NCBI GenBank assembly: GCA_019510435.1
Contig: JAEKKJ010000033.1
Coordinates: forward strand, 1 to 50,110
Reading direction: 5' to 3'
Source: Caulobacterales bacterium
Lineage (GTDB): Bacteria; Pseudomonadota; Alphaproteobacteria; Caulobacterales; Caulobacteraceae
Length of the DNA stretch: 50,110 nucleotides
Shown here: one piece after another, positions 13,897 through 22,268 of the stretch
How positions within the stretch are numbered: position 1 is the stretch's first letter
Layout of the letters: every line of letters begins with the position of its first letter
Translations under genes and position numbers: made by a program
Notes under the pieces: model-generated
What the model was told of the DNA's origin: nothing
What the model saw: only the letters and a program-made list of their open reading frames with translations
Database searches by the model: none

Positions 13897-16704
13897 TTGA
13901 CCGACGACAACACCACGACCCCTCCCGAACACGGGCCCGGGGGTATCGCCCCTATCGCGATCGAGGACGAGCTGAAGCGCTCGTACCTCGACTACGCCAT
14001 GAGCGTGATCGTCAGCCGCGCGCTGCCGGACGTGCGCGACGGGCTGAAGCCAGTGCACCGGCGCATCCTGTTCTCCATGGGCGAGCAGAACCACACGCCT
14101 GACCGCAGCTATGTGAAGTCCGCCCGGGTCGTCGGTGACGTGATGGGTAAGTATCACCCGCACGGCGACGTCGCGATCTACGACACCTTGGTGCGCATGG
14201 CCCAGCCGTTCTCGATGAGCCTGCTGCTCATCGACGGCCAGGGCAACTTCGGCTCGGTGGACAACGATCCGCCGGCGGCCATGCGTTACACCGAGAGCCG
14301 CATGACGCGGGCGGCCATGGCGATCCTGGCCGACCTCGACAAGGACACGGTCGACTTCAAGGACAACTACGACGGCTCCGAGCAGGAGCCGGTGGTGCTG
14401 CCCTCGCGCATCCCGAACCTGCTGGTGAACGGCGCCGGCGGCATCGCGGTCGGCATGGCCACGAACATCCCGCCGCACAACCTCGGCGAGGTCGTGGATG
14501 CGTGCCTGGCCTATGTGGACGACCCGGACATCGGGCTCGACGCCCTGCTGGACATCGTGCCGGGGCCGGACTTCCCCACCGGCGGCCAGATCATCGGCCG
14601 CACCGGCGCGCGCCAGGCGCTGATGACCGGCCGCGGCTCGGTGATCATGCGCGGCGAGGCCACGGTCGAGGAGATCCGCAAGGACCGCGAGGCGATCATC
14701 ATCACCTCGATCCCCTACCAGCTGAACAAGGCCGCCCTGGTGGAGCGCATCGCCGAGCTGGTGCGCGAGAAGCGGATCGAGGGCGTCTCCGACCTGCGCG
14801 ACGAGAGCGATCGCCAGGGCATGCGCATCGTCATCGAGCTGAAGCGCGACGCCTCGCCCGAGGTGCTGCTGAACCAGCTCTACCGCTTCACGCCCCTGCA
14901 GACCTCCTTCGGGGTCAACATGCTGGCGCTGAACCGCGGCCGCCCGCAGCAGATGGGCCTGCGCGAGATGATCACCGCCTTCGTGGAGTTCCGCGAAGAG
15001 GTGGTGGTCCGGCGCATCAAGTTCGAACTGGGCAAGGCGCGCGACCGCGGCCACGTGCTGGTGGGCCTGGCCATCGCCGTGGCCAATATCGACGAGTTCA
15101 TCCACATCATCCGCTCGTCCAAGGACCCGACCGAGGCGCGCGAGCGACTGGTGGCCAAGGACTGGCCGGCGGGCGACATGCTGCCCCTGGTGGAGCTGAT
15201 CGCCGACCCGCGCACCCTGGTGATCGAGGGCCGCGAGATCCGGCTGACCGACGAGCAGGCCCGGGCGATCCTGGCCCTGACGCTCTCGCGCCTGACCGGC
15301 CTCGGCCGTGACGAGATCTTCGGCGAGGCCCGCGAGCTGGCCGGCGTGATCCAGGGCCACCTGGAGATCCTGGCGTCGCGCGAGCGGGTGATGGGCATCG
15401 TCCGCGCCGAGCTGGAGGAGGTGAAGGCCAGCTTTGCCGTGCCGCGCCGCACCGAAATCGTCGAGGGCGACGCCGACGTCGAGGACGAGGACCTGATCGC
15501 CCGCGAGGACATGGTCATCACCGTGACCCACGGCGGCTATGTGAAGCGCACGCCGCTCAGCCTCTACCGCACCCAGCACCGGGGCGGCAAAGGCCGCTCG
15601 GGCATGGCCACCAAGGACGAGGACGCCGTCACCCGGGTCTTCTCGGCCAACACCCATACGCCGATGCTGTTCTTCTCCTCGGGCGGCAAGGCCTACCAGC
15701 TCAAGGTGTGGCGCCTGCCGGTGGGCACGCCCACTTCGCGCGGCAAGGCGTTCGTGAACCTGCTTCCCATCGAGCCGGGCGAGACCATCACCTCGATCCT
15801 GCCGCTGCCCGAGGACGAGGCCACCTGGGACCAGTTCGACGTGATGTTCGCCACCCGCTCGGGCGGCGTGCGGCGCAACAAGCTCAGCGACTTCATCGGC
15901 ATCAAGCGCAACGGCAAGATCGCCATGAAGCTGGACGAGGGCGACTCGATCGTCGGCGTCGGCGTGTGCAACGCCGAGCAGAACGACATCCTGCTGACCA
16001 CGGCGCTGGGCCGCTGCATCCGCTTCGCCACCGAGGAGGTGCGGGTGTTCGCCGGGCGGGATTCCACCGGCGTGCGCGGCATTCGCCTCGCGCCGGGCGA
16101 CAGCGTGATCTCCATGGCCATCCTGCGGGCCGTCGCGGCCACCCCCGCTGAGCGGGCGGCCTACCTCAAGCACGTGCGCATGCTGCGCAACGCCACCGGC
16201 GAGGGCGACGGCGCTGAAGATGCCGCCGCCGTCGAGGAGGACGTGGACGAGAGCGACGAGGCGGTCAGCCTGACGCCGCAGCGGATCGCGGAGCTTGGCG
16301 GGGCCGAGGAGATCATCCTCACGGTCTCCACCGAGGGCTTCGGCAAGCGCACCTCGGCCTATGAGTTCCGCCGCACCGGCCGGGGCGGCCAGGGCCTGCT
16401 GGCCCAGGACCTCACCAAGCGGGGCGGGCGCCTGGCGGCGTCCTTCCCGGTCGAGGAGAGCGACGAGATCCTGCTGGTCACCGACCAGGGTCAGCTGATC
16501 CGCACCCGGGTCAGCCAGGTCCGCCTGGCCGGCCGCAACACCCAGGGCGTCACCATCTTCCGCACCAGCGCCGACGAGCACGTGGTGTCGGTGGAACGCC
16601 TGGCCGACGCGGGCGGCGACGAGGACGAGGTGGTCGGTGACGTTGCCGGCGACATCGACAGCGGGCCGGAAGCTGGCCCGGAAGACGGTGCGCCCGAGGC
16701 CTGA
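13897..16704 (+). CDS. gyrA: DNA gyrase subunit A
   Basis: 935 residues. GyrA and GyrB introduce negative supercoils; GyrA cuts and rejoins DNA. The start is TTG 13897: an in-frame stop lies at 13864 and there is no ATG or GTG between. Seen: winged-helix domain with the catalytic Tyr131 (AAMRYTESRM), tower and coiled coil, and the C-terminal beta-pinwheel with a GyrA-box form (QHRGGKG near residue 563) and a second RRTGRGGQG blade. The C-terminal domain has an acidic insertion (about 765-795) between blades. The quinolone-pocket residue that is Ser83 in E. coli is Val92 here (HGDVAIYD), with Asp96 for Asp87. Supercoiling-sensitive control is suggested by the upstream Z-prone tract. Confidence 0.98.
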   Translation: MTDDNTTTPPEHGPGGIAPIAIEDELKRSYLDYAMSVIVSRALPDVRDGLKPVHRRILFSMGEQNHTPDRSYVKSARVVGDVMGKYHPHGDVAIYDTLVRMAQPFSMSLLLIDGQGNFGSVDNDPPAAMRYTESRMTRAAMAILADLDKDTVDFKDNYDGSEQEPVVLPSRIPNLLVNGAGGIAVGMATNIPPHNLGEVVDACLAYVDDPDIGLDALLDIVPGPDFPTGGQIIGRTGARQALMTGRGSVIMRGEATVEEIRKDREAIIITSIPYQLNKAALVERIAELVREKRIEGVSDLRDESDRQGMRIVIELKRDASPEVLLNQLYRFTPLQTSFGVNMLALNRGRPQQMGLREMITAFVEFREEVVVRRIKFELGKARDRGHVLVGLAIAVANIDEFIHIIRSSKDPTEARERLVAKDWPAGDMLPLVELIADPRTLVIEGREIRLTDEQARAILALTLSRLTGLGRDEIFGEARELAGVIQGHLEILASRERVMGIVRAELEEVKASFAVPRRTEIVEGDADVEDEDLIAREDMVITVTHGGYVKRTPLSLYRTQHRGGKGRSGMATKDEDAVTRVFSANTHTPMLFFSSGGKAYQLKVWRLPVGTPTSRGKAFVNLLPIEPGETITSILPLPEDEATWDQFDVMFATRSGGVRRNKLSDFIGIKRNGKIAMKLDEGDSIVGVGVCNAEQNDILLTTALGRCIRFATEEVRVFAGRDSTGVRGIRLAPGDSVISMAILRAVAATPAERAAYLKHVRMLRNATGEGDGAEDAAAVEEDVDESDEAVSLTPQRIAELGGAEEIILTVSTEGFGKRTSAYEFRRTGRGGQGLLAQDLTKRGGRLAASFPVEESDEILLVTDQGQLIRTRVSQVRLAGRNTQGVTIFRTSADEHVVSVERLADAGGDEDEVVGDVAGDIDSGPEAGPEDGAPEA

Positions 16705-16713
16705 CGGCTCCGC

Positions 16714-17793
16714 CTATCGGCGCGCCAGCTCGGCGATGATCCGGTCCACCAGGCCGGGCCAGTCGCCGCCGGGCGGCTGACGGAACAGGCGCATCGAGGC
16801 GTACCAGGGGCTGTCGTCGCGGTCGTGCAGCCAGCGCCAGTCCAGGCCGCTGGAGGGCAGCAGGGTCCAGCAGGGTTTTCCGAGGGCCCCCGCCAGGTGC
16901 GCCACCGCGGTGTCGACACTGACCACCAGGTCCAGGCCCGCGATGATCGCCGCCGTGTCCGCGAAGTCGGCGGCGTCGGTGTCTTCGGGCTGCAGGCTCA
17001 CGCAGCCGGCGGCGAGCAGGCGCTGGGCCTGCGCCTCCGGCAGCGCCTTGGCCGCGGCGTTGAAGCCCGTCGAGCTGACCCGCCACATGAGCCCGACGCC
17101 GCCGGCAGGTTTCGCCGGCGCGGGACGGTCCGGCGGAACTTGCAGGTACGGCCCGTCCGGCAGGCTCTCCAGCGTCACTCCGAGATGCAGCGGCAGGGAG
17201 CCGTAGCGCGTCCAGTAGTCGTGCGGCGGGACCGAGACCTGCGCGCCCACCGCGACCGCGACCACCGCCTCGACGCCCGGCATGGCCCGGAACAGCTCGG
17301 CCAGGGGCGGCCGGCAGGCGAGGGTGACGCGCGCGCCGCGGGCGACCAGGTCGCGGGCAAACCTTGCGAACATGATCTGGTCGCCGAACCCCTGTTCCAG
17401 CCACACCAGGACCCGCTGGCCGGCCAGGGGCTCGCCGCGCCACTCGGGATAGGGCAGGTCCACGGGCGGGATCAGGCGCGGATGCAGCGCGATCCGAGCC
17501 TCCATCAGCGGCCAGCCTTCGGCGTAGCGGCCCGCGGCCAGCAGCGCGCTGGCCAGCTTGACGCTGGCCTCCAGCACTGCCGGCTGGTTGGGCGCCTGCC
17601 CTGCGGCCAGGCCGAGCCAGTGGAGAGCCGCGTCCAGCTCACCGGTCATGGCCAGGCAAAAGGCCAGGTTGCTGGCGAGGTTGGTGGTCACCACCTGGCG
17701 CGCGACGGTCTGGTAGAGGGGGATCGCCTGGTCGAACCGCTGCGCCTTCTGGTGCGCGAAGGCCGCGGCGAAGAGGCTGTCGAGCTGGCTCAC
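16714..17793 (-). CDS. TPR protein with glycosyltransferase-9-like domain
   Basis: 359 residues. The N-terminal 120 residues are helical repeats of TPR kind (LFAAAFAHQKAQRFDQAIPL; AFCLAMTGELDAALHWLGLA; KLASALLAAGRYAEGWPLME). The rest looks like a heptosyltransferase-type GT-B half: VLVWLEQGFGDQIMFARFAR and the signature LVVSVDTAVAHLAGALGKPC followed by WTLLP. Such proteins add sugars in envelope or flagellin glycosylation; the acceptor is unknown. It is convergent with gyrA (9 bases between stops) and divergent from coaD across 164 bases in which I see no clear promoter or gene. Confidence 0.78.
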   Translation of the reverse strand: MSQLDSLFAAAFAHQKAQRFDQAIPLYQTVARQVVTTNLASNLAFCLAMTGELDAALHWLGLAAGQAPNQPAVLEASVKLASALLAAGRYAEGWPLMEARIALHPRLIPPVDLPYPEWRGEPLAGQRVLVWLEQGFGDQIMFARFARDLVARGARVTLACRPPLAELFRAMPGVEAVVAVAVGAQVSVPPHDYWTRYGSLPLHLGVTLESLPDGPYLQVPPDRPAPAKPAGGVGLMWRVSSTGFNAAAKALPEAQAQRLLAAGCVSLQPEDTDAADFADTAAIIAGLDLVVSVDTAVAHLAGALGKPCWTLLPSSGLDWRWLHDRDDSPWYASMRLFRQPPGGDWPGLVDRIIAELARR

Positions 17794-17957
17794 CAGGCCG
17801 CCATAGCATGGCCTGCAGGGCCTCCGCCAAGGCGCTCCCGCCGGCCGCGCCCGGGCGCCGCGGCGGCAGGCGCGCGCAGCTTCCCGCGAAATTCCCCTTG
17901 CCAGACGCCCGAGCTACGGCGAAAGGGCGAAGGTCGTGTTGGGGGACTTGGAAGCGC

Positions 17958-18452
17958 ATGACCCGCGTCGGCCTTTATCCGGGCACCTTCGATCCCATCC
18001 ACAACGGCCACACCGACATCATCGGCCGCGCCGTCAAGCTGGTGGACCGCCTGGTCATCGGCGTGGCCATCAACGCCGGCAAGGGCCCGCTGTTCTCGCT
18101 GGATGAGCGGGTGGGCATCGTCGAGGAGGCCGTGGCGCCCCTGCGCAACCTCGCCGAAATCGTGGTGCAGCCGTTCGAGGGCCTGACCATGCACTTCGCC
18201 CGCGACGTCGGCGCCAGCGTGATCGTCCGCGGCCTGCGCGCGGTAGCCGACTTCGAGTTCGAGTTCCAGATGACCGCCATGAACCAGCAGCTGGACCGCG
18301 ATATCGAGACCGTCTTCTTCATGGCCGACCCCCGCCACCAGGCCATCGCCTCGAAGCTGGTGAAGGAGATCGCGGTGCTGGGCGGGGAGGTGGCGCGCTT
18401 CGTCAGCCCCTCCGTGAAGGACCGGCTGATGGCCAAGGTCGGCCGCGTCTGA
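17958..18452 (+). CDS. coaD: phosphopantetheine adenylyltransferase
   Basis: 164 residues, the normal length. CoaD joins ATP and 4'-phosphopantetheine to dephospho-CoA, the fourth step of coenzyme A synthesis from pantothenate. The N-terminus RVGLYPGTFDPIHNGHTDII contains the nucleotidyltransferase H-x-G-H motif (HNGH); later VRGLRAVADFEFEFQMTAMN and FFMADPRHQAIASKLVKEIA are typical. The frame is open from 17808, but ATG 17958 begins the conserved part, with GGAAG just upstream. It opens a rightward run with two cyclophilin genes (41 and 1 bases between genes). Confidence 0.97.
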   Translation: MTRVGLYPGTFDPIHNGHTDIIGRAVKLVDRLVIGVAINAGKGPLFSLDERVGIVEEAVAPLRNLAEIVVQPFEGLTMHFARDVGASVIVRGLRAVADFEFEFQMTAMNQQLDRDIETVFFMADPRHQAIASKLVKEIAVLGGEVARFVSPSVKDRLMAKVGRV

Positions 18453-18492
18453 GCCCCTGGCGCCGGCCCGCCGAGGCCGCTACGAGAGCCCC

Positions 18493-19383
18493 ATGACGCT
18501 TCGCACCCTGTTCCTGGCCGCCGCGGCGGCCGCGCTTGCCGCCTCCGCCGTGGCCGCGCCCAAGCCGCCCGCGCAGGCCGCCAAGCCTGTAGCGCCGGCC
18601 GCGCCGGCCCCGCCCGCCGCTCCAGGCCCCACCGACTGGCGCACGCCCAACCCCGACGACGTCCTGGTGATCGACACCAACAAGGGCCGGATTGTCGTGG
18701 AGATGGTCCCGGAGGCCGCGCCGCTGTTCACCCAGCGCATGCGCGAGCTGGCCCAGGCCCACTTCTTCGACGGCCAGACCTTCTTCCGGGTGATCGAGAA
18801 CTTCATGGACCAGACCGGCGACCCGCAGAACCGCGGCACCGGCGGCTCCGACAAGCCCGACCTCAGAGCCGAGTTCACCTTCCGCCGCGGCCCGCAGACG
18901 CCGTTCGTCCTGGCCGCCGACCAGAGCGTGGCCGAGGTGGGCTTCATCAAGTCGCTGCCGGTGATGAGCCAGTCGATGATGCTGGCCCCGCTCACCAAGG
19001 ACGGCAAGATCTCGGCCTGGGCCCTGTTCTGCCCCGGCGTCGCCGGCGCGGCGCGCGGCGAGCAGGAAGACTCCGCCAACAGCCAGTTCTTCCTGATGCG
19101 CGACGGCTATCCCTCGCTGGAGAAGCGCTACACCGCCTGGGGCCGCGTGATCGCCGGCCAGGACGTGGTCAAGCAGATCAAGGTGGGCGAACCGGTGGCC
19201 GATCCGCAGGACCGGATGGAACGCCTTCGCCTGCTCAGCGATATCCCGGAGAAGGAGCGGCCGAAGATCCGCGTGATCGACCCGGCCGGACCCTGGTTCA
19301 AGGCCGAGATCGCCCGCGCCCGCGCGGCCAAAGGGGCGGACTTCTCCGCCTGTGACGTGAACCTGCCTGTCGAGGTGAAGTGA
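18493..19383 (+). CDS. exported cyclophilin-type peptidyl-prolyl isomerase
   Basis: 296 residues. A signal peptide (1-22, ending AVAA) and an Ala/Pro-rich linker precede a cyclophilin domain. Cyclophilins catalyse cis-trans isomerisation of proline bonds, here in periplasmic proteins. Core motifs: KGRIVVEMVPEAAPLFTQRM, FFDGQTFFRVIENFMDQTGD (F-R-V-I with the active-site Arg, and M-x-Q-x-G-D) and SANSQFFLMRDGYPSLEKRY TAWGRVIAG split by a longer insert (about 115-180) than usual. A C-terminal extension follows. It lies 40 bases after coaD. The partner cytosolic gene one base downstream is broken. Confidence 0.93.
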   Translation: MTLRTLFLAAAAAALAASAVAAPKPPAQAAKPVAPAAPAPPAAPGPTDWRTPNPDDVLVIDTNKGRIVVEMVPEAAPLFTQRMRELAQAHFFDGQTFFRVIENFMDQTGDPQNRGTGGSDKPDLRAEFTFRRGPQTPFVLAADQSVAEVGFIKSLPVMSQSMMLAPLTKDGKISAWALFCPGVAGAARGEQEDSANSQFFLMRDGYPSLEKRYTAWGRVIAGQDVVKQIKVGEPVADPQDRMERLRLLSDIPEKERPKIRVIDPAGPWFKAEIARARAAKGADFSACDVNLPVEVK

Positions 19384-19384
19384 G

Positions 19385-19680
19385 ATGGACGCTGAGAACA
19401 CCCTGGCGGCATGGGTGGCTCCAAGAAGCCGAACCTGCCCGCCGAGTTCTCCAAGGAGCCGCACGTGCGCGGCGTCTGCTCCATGGCCCGCACCGCCAAC
19501 CCGAACTCGGCCAACAGTCAGTTCTTCATCTGCTTCGATGACGCCCGCTTCCTGGACAACCAGTACACGGTGTGGGGCGAGGTGGTTGAGGGCATGGACA
19601 ACGTCGACGCCCTGCCCAAGGGCGAGCCGCCGCGCAACCCCGGCAAGATCGTCTCCATGAAGGTCGCCGCGGACGCCTGA
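19385..19680 (+). pseudogene. cytosolic cyclophilin (peptidyl-prolyl isomerase) with internal deletion
   Basis: The ATG at 19385 starts MDAENTL, a normal cyclophilin beginning, but the sequence then jumps into GMGGSKKPNLPAEFSKEPHV in another frame. From ATG 19411 the rest reads correctly: CSMARTANPNSANSQFFICF and DNQYTVWGEVVEGMDNVDAL to the stop at 19678-19680 (89 codons). Family members are about 150-170 residues; some 55-60 residues are missing, including the F-H-R-V-I active-site block, and the frame is broken at the join. Neither fragment should be active. The lesion may be real or an assembly or consensus error. The gene is otherwise in its usual place after the exported cyclophilin. Confidence 0.8.
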
Positions 19681-19688
19681 GGCGGACC

Positions 19689-20135
19689 ATGGCCGCGCGG
19701 CTCAAGGTGTTCGTCACCTCGGACGGCCTGACCGACTACGTCGTAGCGGCCACGTCGCGCCCCAAGGCCCTGGCGGCCTGGGGCGCGCATCAGGACCTGT
19801 TCCAGACCGGCCTGGCCCACGAGACGGACGATCCCGAGCTCGGCCAGGCGGCGCGCGCTCAGCCGGGCGAGGTGCTGCGGCGGCCGGCCGGGTCCCGGGC
19901 GGCCCTGGCCAAGCTGAAGCCCGTGCGCAAGGCCCCCGCCAAGCCCAAGGGGCCGACCAAGGCGCAGCTGAAGAAGGTCGCGGACCTGGAGGCCCGGCTC
20001 GCCGCCGCCGACGAGGCCCACGCCAGCGCCCTGGCGGAGCTGGACCGCAAGCGCGAGGCGCTCGAAACCCGCTACGGGGCCGACCGCGCGCGCCTGGAGG
20101 CCCAGCTCAAGGCGGCGCGACAGGCGCTAGGATGA
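19689..20135 (+). CDS. hypothetical protein with C-terminal coiled coil
   Basis: 148 residues, family not recognised. Residues 1-45 form a small beta-alpha start (RLKVFVTSDGLTDYVVAATS) that reads like a short modification- or nucleotide-related domain, though I cannot name it. A Lys/Pro/Ala linker (about 75-100) leads to a charged heptad coiled coil (VADLEARLAAADEAHASALA, then ELDRKREALETRYGADRARL). No signal peptide is visible, so it is cytoplasmic. It follows the broken cyclophilin by 8 bases and its last 29 bases overlap the end of the opposing endonuclease-like gene. Confidence 0.7.
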   Translation: MAARLKVFVTSDGLTDYVVAATSRPKALAAWGAHQDLFQTGLAHETDDPELGQAARAQPGEVLRRPAGSRAALAKLKPVRKAPAKPKGPTKAQLKKVADLEARLAAADEAHASALAELDRKREALETRYGADRARLEAQLKAARQALG

Positions 20136-21102
20136 CCACCACCGGATAGTGGTCCGAGCCCAGCCACGGCCCGCGCTCGACCTTCACCGTCGCCCAGCCT
20201 TTGCCGGCGTAGACGTGGTCGATGGGCACGAAGGGCCACGGCCATCGGCGCCCCAGCACCTGCGCCGGCCAGGTGGGCAGCGCGCGGTCGCGCCGGATCA
20301 GGCCCGAGGCGCGGTCGAGCCGCCGCATCTCCGCCGACCAGGGCGCGGCGTTGAAGTCCCCGGTGAGGATCGTGCGCCGGCGCGGCAGCTGCCCTAGGAT
20401 CTCGGCCAGGGTGCGTTCCTGCCCGGCGACGTAGGCCTCGGTGGGCCAGTCCAGGTGGGCCGTAACGACCTCCATGGGCCCGCTCGCGCTGTCATAGGTG
20501 GCGTTGACGAAGGACGGGGCCTCCTCCTCGTCGGTCGGCGGGCGGTTCATCACCACGTAGTGGCGCGGCGTGAAGATGACGAGCGGCGAGTGGATGCCGG
20601 CGATGGCCCATCCGGTCCGCCGCACCAGGAGCTCGCGCAGCTCCGGCTGGGTCTCGGTGAGGGTGACCACGTCCGGGTGCTGGGCGATCAGCCAGTCCGC
20701 CACCTTTCCGATCTCGGTGTTCGTCCGCAGGGCGTTGAGCTGGATCACCTTGATCTGTCCCGGCGCATTGGTTGGGGCCGTCGGCCCGGCGTCGCGGGTG
20801 AACTCGGGCGCGATCAGCACGGCGCTGCCGGCGAGGGCCACCAGGGCGAGCGCCGCGACTCTGCGACGACGACCGGGCGCCAGCCCGATCAGCGCCAGGG
20901 CGGCCAGGGCCATGGCCGCGTAGATCGGCGTGAAATGGGCCAGGAGGTCCAGTCGCCGGCTGAAGCCGCCGCCGTTGGCCGCCAGCGCCGCGACAGCCGC
21001 GGCGGCGGACAGCAGCTGAGGCAGGCGGCGCAACGGTCCCGACCTCGACAGCCTCGCCACCCCGTCCTCGCCACGCCGCCGACGGCGCCGCCTGGCCGTC
21101 AT
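20107..21102 (-). CDS. membrane-anchored endonuclease/exonuclease/phosphatase family protein
   Basis: 331 residues. A short arginine-rich N-terminus (residues 4-10) is followed by about three membrane helices (about 27-44, 54-73 and 80-97). The rest is an EEP catalytic domain: KVIQLNALRTN (Asn), VTLTETQPEL (metal Glu), VVTAHLDWPTEAYVAG (His), RTILTGDFNAAPWSAEMRRL (Asp-Asn) and WLGSDHYPVVVIL (Asp-His). These match the DNase I/Mg-dependent phosphodiesterase fold; many membrane-bound homologues are of unknown substrate. The catalytic domain should face the periplasm if the helices are three in number. It is divergent from queA across 89 bases. Confidence 0.87.
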   Translation of the reverse strand: MTARRRRRRRGEDGVARLSRSGPLRRLPQLLSAAAAVAALAANGGGFSRRLDLLAHFTPIYAAMALAALALIGLAPGRRRRVAALALVALAGSAVLIAPEFTRDAGPTAPTNAPGQIKVIQLNALRTNTEIGKVADWLIAQHPDVVTLTETQPELRELLVRRTGWAIAGIHSPLVIFTPRHYVVMNRPPTDEEEAPSFVNATYDSASGPMEVVTAHLDWPTEAYVAGQERTLAEILGQLPRRRTILTGDFNAAPWSAEMRRLDRASGLIRRDRALPTWPAQVLGRRWPWPFVPIDHVYAGKGWATVKVERGPWLGSDHYPVVVILAPVAPP

Positions 21103-21191
21103 GCGCCCTTCATGCGGCCTGCCGGCTGCGAAGGCCAGAGCTGCCGCCTGACTTGACGGCGCCGGCCGCCCATGCGTTTCACCCGCCCTCC

Positions 21192-22268
21192 ATGCAACTC
21201 GCCGACTTCGATTTCCACCTGCCGGACGACCGGATCGCCCTCCGCCCCGCGAGCCCCCGCGACTCCGCGCGCCTGCTGCTCGTGGAGCCCGGCCAGGCGC
21301 TGAAGGACCTGCACGTGCGCGACCTGCCGGGCCTGCTGCGGGCCGGCGATGTGCTGGTGGTCAATGACACGCGGGTGATCCCGGCGCGCCTGAAGGGCGT
21401 GCGCGAGCGGGAGGACAGCCGGGTGGCGGTCGAGGCGACCCTGCACCGCCAGCTCTCCGGCCACGTCTGGACCGCCTTCATGCGCCCCGGAAAGCGCCTG
21501 GCGCCCGGCGACCGGATCGCCTTCGCCGAGGCCTCCGACCGCGCCTGCGCCCTGACGCGGCTGGACGCCACCGTGCGCGAGAAGGGGGAGGGGGGCGAGG
21601 TGACCCTGGCCTTCGACCTCTCCGGCCCGGACCTGATGGCCGCCATCGCCGAGCGGGGGGCCATGCCGCTGCCGCCCTATATCGCCGCCAAGCGGACCGA
21701 GGACGAGCAGGACCGCACGGACTACCAGACGGTCTACGCCGCCGAGGACGGCTCGGTCGCCGCCCCGACGGCGGGCCTGCACTTCACGCCGCAGCTCCTG
21801 ACGCGCCTGCAGGACGCCGGCGTCGGGCTGGAGCGGGTGACCCTGCATGTGGGCGCCGGCACCTTCCTGCCCGTGAAGACCGACGACCTCGCCGAGCACC
21901 GGATGCATCCGGAGTGGGGCGAGGTGGACGCGGCCACCGCCGAGCGGCTGAACGCGGCGCGCGCGGCGGGCGGCCGGATTGTCTGTGTCGGCACCACTTC
22001 GCTGCGCCTGCTGGAGAGCGCCGCAGCCGAGGACGGGGTCATCCAGCCCTTCGCGGGCGAGACGGCGATCTTCATCACGCCCGGCTACCGCTTCCGCGTC
22101 GCGGACGGGCTGATGACCAACTTCCACCTGCCGAAGTCGACCCTGTTCATGCTGGTCAGCGCCTTTGCGGGGCTTAAGACCATGCGCGCCGCCTACGCCC
22201 ACGCCATCGCCGCCGGCTACCGCTTCTATTCCTACGGCGACGCCAGCCTGCTCTGGCGGGCCGCCTGA
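21192..22268 (+). CDS. queA: S-adenosylmethionine:tRNA ribosyltransferase-isomerase
   Basis: 358 residues, the usual length. QueA transfers and isomerises the ribosyl part of SAM onto 7-aminomethyl-7-deazaguanine in tRNA to give epoxyqueuosine. Typical blocks: MQLADFDFHLPDDRIALRPA at the start, LLRAGDVLVVNDTRVIPARL, VAAPTAGLHFTPQLLTRLQD, VTLHVGAGTFLPVKTDDLAE HRMHPEW split over two blades, and TNFHLPKSTLFMLVSAFAG. ATG 21192 (residue 14 of the longer open frame) is chosen for its match to the family start. Its TGA shares one base with the tgt ATG (22268), so queuosine genes are coupled. Confidence 0.96.
   Translation: MQLADFDFHLPDDRIALRPASPRDSARLLLVEPGQALKDLHVRDLPGLLRAGDVLVVNDTRVIPARLKGVREREDSRVAVEATLHRQLSGHVWTAFMRPGKRLAPGDRIAFAEASDRACALTRLDATVREKGEGGEVTLAFDLSGPDLMAAIAERGAMPLPPYIAAKRTEDEQDRTDYQTVYAAEDGSVAAPTAGLHFTPQLLTRLQDAGVGLERVTLHVGAGTFLPVKTDDLAEHRMHPEWGEVDAATAERLNAARAAGGRIVCVGTTSLRLLESAAAEDGVIQPFAGETAIFITPGYRFRVADGLMTNFHLPKSTLFMLVSAFAGLKTMRAAYAHAIAAGYRFYSYGDASLLWRAA

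Noticed and set aside
13846..16581. Leftward open frame of 911 codons opposite gyrA
   Set aside because: gyrA is certain on the other strand and the antisense product has no recognisable domain.
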